From the NCBI GenBank assembly GCA_964384095.1, contig CAYLKC010000028.1, forward strand, positions 1 through 21,571: a stretch of DNA of 21,571 nucleotides, in the 5' to 3' direction. A model generated the notes under the pieces. It was not told the origin of the DNA, searched no databases, and saw nothing but the letters and a program-made list of their open reading frames with translations. Below are positions 16,646 to 21,571 of this stretch, piece after piece (positions within the stretch are counted from its first letter, which is position 1; every line of letters begins with the position of its first letter). The stretch comes from JAITWN01 sp964384095 (GTDB taxonomy: Bacteria; Pseudomonadota; Gammaproteobacteria; SZUA-140). A program made the position numbers and the translations under genes.

Positions 16646-17212
16646 TCAGCAGAGCGGCATGAGCCTTGCCCCGCAGCGCCGGCACAGATAGCGGGCGCCG
16701 TCATCGACGATGCGACGATGACGGCGCGTCGTCAGTTCATGCAGCGCGCACTCGCAGCGATACGCAAACCTGCGATGCGTACGCTGCGGGATGCCGTCGA
16801 GATCATGAACGGCGCCGGCGGCGGGATCGATGCCAAACGCCAACATGACCGCCCGCCATTCCGGACCATGCGGACGCAGGCGCCGCGATGGATGCAGACA
16901 GCTCGCGACATGGTGCGCGACCTCATGCGGCACTGTAACCTCGAGATTGTCGCGCGGGTACTTCGCGAACAGCCAGGGGTTGTAGCGGATCTCCCGCCGC
17001 CCGCCGCGGACACGATACATGCCGGCGGCGCGTCCGCGCAGGTCGAACAGCACCGGCACCGTCCCGAAATCGCGTTGCCAGATCTCCGCGGCCCGCCGCA
17101 GCCACGCGCGTGTCACGGCGATGACCCGCTCGCGTTCTGCTGCGCCGATGGGTTCGATCCGGCGCGCTGAACCAGCCTGCCCCGGGTATTCCGGTCGTTC
17201 ATGCCCGTCCAT
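16646..17212 (-). CDS. SprT-like zinc metalloprotein
   Basis: 188 residues. Starting at the ATG at 17212 is supported by GGAGG (minus strand, 17222-17226) nine bases upstream; a TTG one codon earlier is less likely. The SprT-type zinc metalloprotease core is PHEVAHH (HExxH: H96, E97, H100) with the third ligand H115 in HGPEW. A C-terminal zinc-ribbon-like segment follows, with CEC (C153, C155) and CRRC (C177, C180) separated by the family sequence HELTTRRHRR. The segment MYRVRGGRREIRYNPWLFAKY also fits SprT. The role of bacterial SprT is unclear; the eukaryotic relative Spartan cleaves DNA-protein crosslinks. The start overlaps the end of the upstream PPK2 gene by 14 bases, so translation is likely coupled. 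Confidence 0.88.
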   Translation of the reverse strand: MDGHERPEYPGQAGSARRIEPIGAAERERVIAVTRAWLRRAAEIWQRDFGTVPVLFDLRGRAAGMYRVRGGRREIRYNPWLFAKYPRDNLEVTVPHEVAHHVASCLHPSRRLRPHGPEWRAVMLAFGIDPAAGAVHDLDGIPQRTHRRFAYRCECALHELTTRRHRRIVDDGARYLCRRCGARLMPLC

Positions 17213-18677
17213 CAAGCACGTCCTCCAGTCGCTTGCACCAGTTGCGCATCACCGCGATGCGGGCATGTCGCTTGTCCTCGGCGGAGATCACCGTCCATGG
17301 CGCCGCCGCGGCGCCGGTCTGCGCGAGCATCTGCTCGGCCGCGGCATTGTAGTCTTCCCGGCGTTCGCGATTGCGCCAGTCGTCATCGGTCAGCTTGTGC
17401 TGTTTCCATGCGATGCGTTCGCGATCGCGAAACCGCCTCAGTTGCTCATCGGCGCTGACCTGCAACCAGTATTTGGCCAGCACGATCCCGTGTTCGACCA
17501 GCCCGGCCTCGAAGTCATTGATCTCGTCGTAGGCCTGCCGCCATTCAGGCTCGCCGACGAACCCCTCGACGCGCTCGACCAGCACGCGGCCGTACCAGGA
17601 GCGATCATAGATGGTCAGGAAACCCGCGCGCGGTAACCGGCGCCAGAAGCGCCAGAGATAATGCCGGCTGCGCTCGACCTCGTTCGGGGCGCCGACCGGC
17701 ACGACCTGATACAGGCGCGCATCGATCGGCGCGACCAGCCGGCGAATGATGCCGCCCTTGCCGGCGGCATCCCAGCCCTCAAAAACGATGACACAGGGGA
17801 TGCCGGCCGCCCAGGCCCGCCAAGCGAGCGTGGTCAGGCGTGACTGCCAGTGCTTCAACTTGCGCTTGTAGTCGTCTGCGGAGAGCCTGGCATCGGGATC
17901 GACGCGCGCGAGCGCGGACGGCCGCGGCGCCTCCGCGTCCCGGTCGCGATCGAGCGCGGGCATTGCGGCGGAGATGTCCGGTCGGCGCGTCAGCACATCG
18001 AGCAGGATGCCACCGGCGGCGAGATCTCGGGCGTGATCATCGCGCGCGTCGATATGATGCCAGGGACAGGGCTCGCCGCCGGTCATCGCCCGCAGACGAC
18101 TGGCGGCCTCGGTGAACAGGCCGTACTGGCGCTTGCCACTGCCCTCCGCGGCACGTCCGCGCAGATAGCGCTGGGCCTCGCGGCGACGGCGCATGCGCTG
18201 CTCATGCGCCTCGTGATCGAGATGCAGCCACAACTTGACGATCAACAATCCGTCCGCTGCCAGCATGCGTTCGTGCGCGGCGATCCGCCGGGCCTCGCGC
18301 TCGAGCTCCGCATCCCCGATCCCGGCGCGGACCCGCCGGTACAGTGGCATCCAGTACCAGGCGCCGAACATGATCGCGATATTGCCGCGTGGCGGGAGCC
18401 GGCGCCAGAAACGCCACATCCATGGCCGCTCGCGTTCCTCATCGCTGTCTGCCCAGAAGCCATGGGTCTCGACGCCGCGGGCGTCGAACCACTGATTGAG
18501 GCGGTCGGCGAGATCGCCCTTGCCACCTCCCTCGGGGCCGGCAATGATGATCAGCGTGGCGACGCCGGCCTCGCGCAGCGCACGCTGGCGTTCCAGCAGG
18601 GCCGGCCACAATTCGGCCTCGCGGGCCCGGAACGCCTCGCGAGAGACCGCCGGGGATGATTTGTTCGATCGGGACAT
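17199..18677 (-). CDS. pap: Polyphosphate:AMP phosphotransferase (two-domain PPK2)
   Basis: 492 residues, matching the class II (tandem) PPK2 enzymes of about 496 residues that use polyphosphate to turn AMP into ADP. The N-terminal domain (about 10-235) has a Walker-like GPEGGGKGD (47-55), but where the active domain reads DRSWYGR it has FGAWYWM, so it is probably not catalytic. The C-terminal domain (about 265-490) is complete: EGWDAAGKGG with K307, then IYDRSWYGRVLVERVEG with D358 and R359, and AKYWLQVS. The linker (about 236-262) is rich in Asp, Arg, Ala and Pro. It lies between the SET gene (65 bases upstream) and sprT (overlapping downstream), on the same strand. No strong Shine-Dalgarno is visible. 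Substrate class is assigned from the two-domain architecture. Confidence 0.88.
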   Translation of the reverse strand: MSRSNKSSPAVSREAFRAREAELWPALLERQRALREAGVATLIIIAGPEGGGKGDLADRLNQWFDARGVETHGFWADSDEERERPWMWRFWRRLPPRGNIAIMFGAWYWMPLYRRVRAGIGDAELEREARRIAAHERMLAADGLLIVKLWLHLDHEAHEQRMRRRREAQRYLRGRAAEGSGKRQYGLFTEAASRLRAMTGGEPCPWHHIDARDDHARDLAAGGILLDVLTRRPDISAAMPALDRDRDAEAPRPSALARVDPDARLSADDYKRKLKHWQSRLTTLAWRAWAAGIPCVIVFEGWDAAGKGGIIRRLVAPIDARLYQVVPVGAPNEVERSRHYLWRFWRRLPRAGFLTIYDRSWYGRVLVERVEGFVGEPEWRQAYDEINDFEAGLVEHGIVLAKYWLQVSADEQLRRFRDRERIAWKQHKLTDDDWRNRERREDYNAAAEQMLAQTGAAAAPWTVISAEDKRHARIAVMRNWCKRLEDVLDGRA

Positions 18678-18700
18678 GTCACACGCCGTTTTGCGACCGG

Positions 18701-18720
18701 CCGGGGCACGCGGGCCCCGG
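18701..18720 (-). terminator. GC-rich hairpin between the SET and PPK2 genes
   Basis: A perfect 7-bp stem CCGGGGC/GCCCCGG with a 6-base loop lies in the 65-base gap between the SET stop and the PPK2 start. No T-run follows on the minus strand, so it may attenuate or process the transcript rather than end it. Confidence 0.35.
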
Positions 18721-18742
18721 CACGGCGGTGACGTCCATTGTG

Positions 18743-19120
18743 TCAGATGTAGGCGATGTGCGAAACGTCGGCCATGAAGTGGCGGTAATCGCAGGTCAGC
18801 TCGTCGTCTGGATGGATGTCGCGGGTCGCCCAGCCGACGCCGACCTCGCTGAAGTCGACATTCGGCTCGCTTGAGTGGTTCATGTACTTGCCCATCGTCG
18901 ACTCATAGTAGAGCAGGCCGCTCTGCTCGGGCTGATAGAGGTGGACCTCGATCTCCTCGCGCACCGAGGCAGGGAGCTTTTCGAACTCCTCCTCGGTGAA
19001 GCAGATATCGAACAGCGGATTGAACTCCCACACCTTGGCGCCCTTCGGGATATAGCCGGACGCGAACACGCCAAAGCCGTGGATCGGACTCTTGTCGAGA
19101 TAGGTCTGAACGATAATCAT
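18743..19120 (-). CDS. Small SET-domain protein (putative lysine methyltransferase)
   Basis: 125 residues, a bare SET domain with no partner domain. Motifs in order: HGFGVFA (14-20), the GxG S-adenosylmethionine loop; YMNHSSEPNV (79-88), the NHS motif that contacts the cofactor; and DDELTCDY (105-112), ending in the tyrosine expected to be catalytic. The zinc-binding post-SET cysteine cluster of many eukaryotic enzymes is absent, as is usual for short bacterial members. A methylated target, protein or otherwise, cannot be named. The start ATG has an AGGGAG Shine-Dalgarno four bases upstream, and a candidate promoter lies at 19168-19196. It is the first gene of a minus-strand set with the PPK2 and sprT genes. 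Confidence 0.87.
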   Translation of the reverse strand: MIIVQTYLDKSPIHGFGVFASGYIPKGAKVWEFNPLFDICFTEEEFEKLPASVREEIEVHLYQPEQSGLLYYESTMGKYMNHSSEPNVDFSEVGVGWATRDIHPDDELTCDYRHFMADVSHIAYI

Positions 19121-19167
19121 GGGACTCCCTGCCGATGATCATTGGATGGGGCGAAAAATCCGCCTGA

Positions 19168-19196
19168 TGTTTACAGCAAGCCCGCGGCCCCGTCAA
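19168..19196 (-). promoter_or_regulatory. Candidate promoter for the SET gene
   Basis: On the minus strand, TTGACG (19191-19196) is followed after exactly 17 bases by TAAACA (19168-19173). Transcription would begin near 19161, about 40 bases before the ATG. The -35 lies six bases outside the left end of the inverted-repeat element. Confidence 0.45.
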
Positions 19197-19202
19197 TGGC
19201 CA

Positions 19203-19411
19203 CGCGCCGTTCCGTTTCGCGGCCTCCCGACCTGCACGAGGCATCAGAAGGATCCGGGCCGGCCCTGTTCTTTTCAGGAGCCTGCGAGACAGGATGTCTC
19301 GCCGGCAGCCCCCAGGGATGGGTTCATGGCGGTCCTGAAAAGAACAGGGCCGGCCCGGGTCCGGATACCGCCGTCACCAGTAGTCGGGCGGCCGCGAAAC
19401 GGAACGGCGCG
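19203..19411. repeat. Nested inverted-repeat element between divergent promoters
   Basis: This makes up most of the 332-base gap between the SET and MFS genes. The outer arms 19203-19231 and 19383-19411 are 29 bases long and reverse complementary with one mismatch (the left reads CGCGCCGTTCCGTTTCGCGG onward). The inner arms 19250-19279 and 19333-19362 are 30 bases with one mismatch and contain GGGCCGGCCCTGTTCTTTTC. Near the centre is GCGAGAC-AGGAT-GTCTCGC (19284-19302). Short unpaired spacers separate the levels. There is no convincing gene inside, so if mobile it would be non-autonomous (MITE- or REP-like). It lies upstream of both flanking genes, so it is not a terminator. Confidence 0.75.
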
Positions 19412-19416
19412 ACTGC

Positions 19417-19447
19417 TTGACAAGGTCGCCATCCGGGCGCATATAGC
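19417..19447 (+). promoter_or_regulatory. Promoter of the MFS gene, possibly leaderless
   Basis: A perfect TTGACA (19417-19422) is followed by TATAGC (19442-19447); the 19-base spacing is long. The -10 ends five bases before the ATG at 19453 and no Shine-Dalgarno is seen, so a leaderless mRNA is likely. The -35 lies five bases outside the right end of the inverted-repeat element. Confidence 0.5.
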
Positions 19448-19452
19448 CCGCG

Positions 19453-20910
19453 ATGCCGACCGTATACTCCAGGGACCCCCGCGCCGAGGCCTCTCTGCGC
19501 CATTCGATCCGGGACGGGGTTTCCTGGTCGGTGATGATCGGCAGCGGCGAGAGCTACTTCTCGGCCTTCGCGATATTCCTGAAGGCGACGACTGCCCAGA
19601 TCGGCATCCTCGCGACGCTGCCGCCGCTGATCGCGTCGTTCGCGCAGCTGCTGTCGTCATGGCTCGGCCGCCTGACGGGACGACGCAAGGCCATCATCGT
19701 GGCCGGCGCGGCGCTGCAGGGCATGACGCTGATCCCGCTTGCGCTATTGCCGATCCTGTATCCGGACCATGCGATCCCGATCCTGATCGGTTGCGCGATC
19801 GTCTACTTCGCCGGCGCAAACCTTGCCACGCCGCAATGGGGCAGCCTGATGGGCGACCTCGTCCCGGAACGACGCCGCGGGCGCTATTTCGGCCACCGCA
19901 CCCGGCTGTGCAGCATCACCTCGTTCCTCGCGCTGGTGTTTGCCGGGGTCACGCTCGACCTGTTCGACCGCAACGGCTGGACCGTGGCCGGTTACCTGAC
20001 GATCCTGTTCGTCGCCGCCGCCGCGCGGATGGTCTCGGTCTGGCACCTGCTGCGGATGTATGACCCGCCCGGTCATGTCGCCGTGCTCGAATCACCATTC
20101 CGTGCCGGCATCCGCGAGCGCCTGCGCGGTTCGCCGTTCGTGCGCTTCTCGATATTCTTCGCGGTCATGCAGTTCGCGGTGCATATCGCGGCGCCGTTCT
20201 TCGTGCTCTACATGCTGCGCGACCTCGGCCTCAGCTACCTCGAGTTCACGATCCTGAGCGCGATGTCGGTGCTGGTGCAGTTCCTGACGCTGAATCGCTG
20301 GGGACGGATCAGCGATGTCTTCGGCAACCGCTTCATCCTCGTCGTCACCGGCCTGACGATCCCGCTCCTGCCGGCGCTGTGGCTGGTATCGACGAATTAT
20401 GTCTATCTGCTGCTGGTGCAGGCCCTGAGCGGGCTGGCGTGGGCGGGGTTCTCACTGAGCGCGGGCAATTATCTCTACGACCTGATCCCGGGCGGGAAAC
20501 GCGCGACGCTGATGGCCTTCCACAATGTGCTGGCCAGTATCGGCATCTTCTGCGGGGCGTTGCTCGGCGGCTGGCTCGGCACCCACCTGCCGGCGCAGAT
20601 CACCCTGTTCGGGGAGACCTTCGAATGGTTCAGCGCGCTGTACGGGGTGTTTCTCGCCTCGACGCTCGCGCGCTTCGCGGTCGCGGCGCTGTTCCTGCCG
20701 CGACTGCGGGAGATGCGCACGGTCAGGCCGGTCAGCGTCGGCGACCTGGTGTTCCGGGTCAGCCGCTTCCACCCGCTGTCCGGGCTGAACTTCGACATCG
20801 TGGGTTCCCGTCTGCGCAGGAAGGACGCGGCGGCCGGCAGTGACGCCGGCCGCCGCGAGGAACCGCCGGACGACCCCGGCGCCGGCGGACCCTCAGCCGG
20901 CCAACCGTGA
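19453..20910 (+). CDS. Major facilitator superfamily permease
   Basis: 485 residues with about twelve hydrophobic segments in two halves separated by a cytoplasmic loop (about 200-230, RAGIRERLRGSPFVRF), the MFS plan. The loop between helices 2 and 3 carries the MFS-A-like basic motif WLGRLTGRRKA, and an equivalent in the second half reads NRWGRISDVFGNRF. Residues 1-25 and the last 40 or so (rich in Asp, Arg, Pro, Gly) are hydrophilic and probably cytoplasmic. The substrate cannot be told from sequence. The ATG at 19453 fits the promoter spacing, and no other good start precedes the first helix. The last 18 bases overlap the end of bipA on the opposite strand, so the charged tail is partly shaped by that overlap. 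Confidence 0.88.
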   Translation: MPTVYSRDPRAEASLRHSIRDGVSWSVMIGSGESYFSAFAIFLKATTAQIGILATLPPLIASFAQLLSSWLGRLTGRRKAIIVAGAALQGMTLIPLALLPILYPDHAIPILIGCAIVYFAGANLATPQWGSLMGDLVPERRRGRYFGHRTRLCSITSFLALVFAGVTLDLFDRNGWTVAGYLTILFVAAAARMVSVWHLLRMYDPPGHVAVLESPFRAGIRERLRGSPFVRFSIFFAVMQFAVHIAAPFFVLYMLRDLGLSYLEFTILSAMSVLVQFLTLNRWGRISDVFGNRFILVVTGLTIPLLPALWLVSTNYVYLLLVQALSGLAWAGFSLSAGNYLYDLIPGGKRATLMAFHNVLASIGIFCGALLGGWLGTHLPAQITLFGETFEWFSALYGVFLASTLARFAVAALFLPRLREMRTVRPVSVGDLVFRVSRFHPLSGLNFDIVGSRLRRKDAAAGSDAGRREEPPDDPGAGGPSAGQP

Positions 20911-21571
20911 CGAGCGCTTGCGCTCGTGTTCCTTGAGCGCCTTCTTGCGCAGGCGAATGTGGTTTGGCGTGACCTCGACCAGTTCATCGTCGTCGATGAA
21001 CTCGAGCGCCTGCTCCAGTGACAGCCGGATCGGCGGCGACAGGATCAGGTTCTCATCGGTGCCGGCGGCGCGGATGTTGGTCAGCTGCTTGGCCTTCAGC
21101 GGATTGACGACCAGGTCGTTGTCGCGCGAATGGATGCCGACGATCATGCCCTCATAGACCTGCTCGCCGTGGCCAATGAACAGCCGCCCGCGCTCCTGCA
21201 GGTTGAACAGCGCATAGGCCAGCGCCTTGCCGGGACCGTTGGCGATCAGCACGCCGTTGATGCGCTGGCCGAAGGCGCCGGGCTTGATCGGACCATAGTG
21301 GTCGAACACGTGATAGAGCAGACCAGTGCCCTGGGTCGCGGTCAGAAACTCGGTGCGGAAACCGATCAGGCCGCGGGCCGGGATGATGAAGTCGAGACGC
21401 ACCCTGCCCTTGCCGTCCGGCACCATGTCGCGCATCTCCGCGCCGCGCTCGCCGAGCTTCTCCATGATGGCGCCCTGGTGCTGCTCCTCGACATCGACGG
21501 TCAGCTGCTCGTAGGGCTCCTGGCGCTCGCCGTCGATCTCACGGACGATGACCTCGGGACGCGAGACGCCA
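20893..21571 (-). CDS. bipA: BipA/TypA ribosome-associated GTPase, C-terminal part (5' end outside window)
   Basis: The C-terminal 226 residues of a protein normally about 605 long, open to the right edge without a stop. The sequence is highly characteristic: GVSRPEVIVREIDGERQEPY, IPARGLIGFRTEFLTATQG, NGVLIANGPGKALAYALFNL, GEQVYEGMIVGIHSRDNDL, NPLKAKQLTNIRAAGTDE and the basic tail HIRLRKKALKEHERKR. This covers the EF-G-like domain V and the BipA-specific C-terminal domain that binds the ribosome; the GTPase domain lies beyond the window. BipA helps 50S assembly and growth at low temperature and under stress. An internal ATG at 21465 is not the true start. Its stop lies inside the convergent MFS gene. 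Confidence 0.96.
   Translation of the reverse strand, partial: GVSRPEVIVREIDGERQEPYEQLTVDVEEQHQGAIMEKLGERGAEMRDMVPDGKGRVRLDFIIPARGLIGFRTEFLTATQGTGLLYHVFDHYGPIKPGAFGQRINGVLIANGPGKALAYALFNLQERGRLFIGHGEQVYEGMIVGIHSRDNDLVVNPLKAKQLTNIRAAGTDENLILSPPIRLSLEQALEFIDDDELVEVTPNHIRLRKKALKEHERKRSSRLAG
20910..20927. repeat. Near-palindrome at the MFS/bipA junction
   Basis: ACGAGCGC-TT-GCGCTCGT (a 6-8 bp stem) starts at the last base of the MFS stop and lies inside the bipA tail codons. Only GTTCCTT follows on the plus strand, so it is a weak terminator candidate for the MFS gene. Confidence 0.3.

Noticed and set aside
16437..16704. Several short open frames across 16437-16704
   Set aside because: They run through the inverted repeat on both strands with Arg/Ala/Pro-rich products and overlap uup or sprT.
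19142..19420. Short open frames across the inverted-repeat element as genes
   Set aside because: They arise because both strands of the palindromic arms are stop-poor; no ribosome binding site or domain is evident.
1..21571. CRISPR array, tRNA or rRNA genes, transposase
   Set aside because: No regularly spaced direct repeats, no cloverleaf or rRNA core sequence, and no transposase motif were seen on either strand.

Overview
The window is a high-GC, gene-dense bacterial chromosome segment. The gene content (tamA-tamB, prkA-yeaH-ycgB, bipA, uup, a two-domain PPK2 phosphotransferase) points to a gammaproteobacterium. The GC-rich style resembles the Chromatiales/Ectothiorhodospiraceae side of that class, but no rRNA or other marker in the window fixes the family. 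I see no tRNA, rRNA, CRISPR array, transposase or phage gene.

Layout. (1) 3-3618, plus strand: the conserved stress trio prkA (3' part only), yeaH (DUF444) and ycgB/spoVR. (2) 3710-11563, plus strand: tamA and tamB, the outer-membrane translocation and assembly module, followed by a HAD-IIB phosphatase and a flavodoxin-fold/UbiA prenyltransferase fusion. Each junction is a 4-base stop/start overlap, so the four genes look like one translationally coupled operon, with a TATAAT box only six bases before the tamA start. (3) 11585-14197, minus strand: a REC-PAS-GAF-GGDEF-EAL protein for cyclic di-GMP turnover. It is divergent from a small four-cysteine DUF1289 protein and the ABC-F ATPase Uup (14389-16498, plus). 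(4) 16646-19120, minus strand: a likely operon of a small SET-domain protein, a polyphosphate:AMP phosphotransferase-type PPK2 protein and an SprT-type zinc metalloprotein. (5) 19453-20910, plus strand: an MFS permease whose 3' end overlaps convergently with bipA/typA, which runs off the right edge on the minus strand.

Most genes are familiar. The least ordinary material is: (a) the flavodoxin-fold/UbiA fusion in one reading frame, coupled to a HAD-IIB phosphatase and to tamAB, which looks like a small uncharacterised lipid or quinone module; (b) a nested inverted-repeat element (19203-19411) between the divergent SET and MFS genes, with an outward-facing TTGAC-type -35 hexamer just outside each end; (c) a second inverted-repeat element (16511-16645) with perfect 28-base arms between the convergent uup and sprT genes, sharing a 13-base motif (12 of 13 identical) with the first; (d) two genes whose -10 boxes sit so close to the start codon that leaderless mRNAs are likely.
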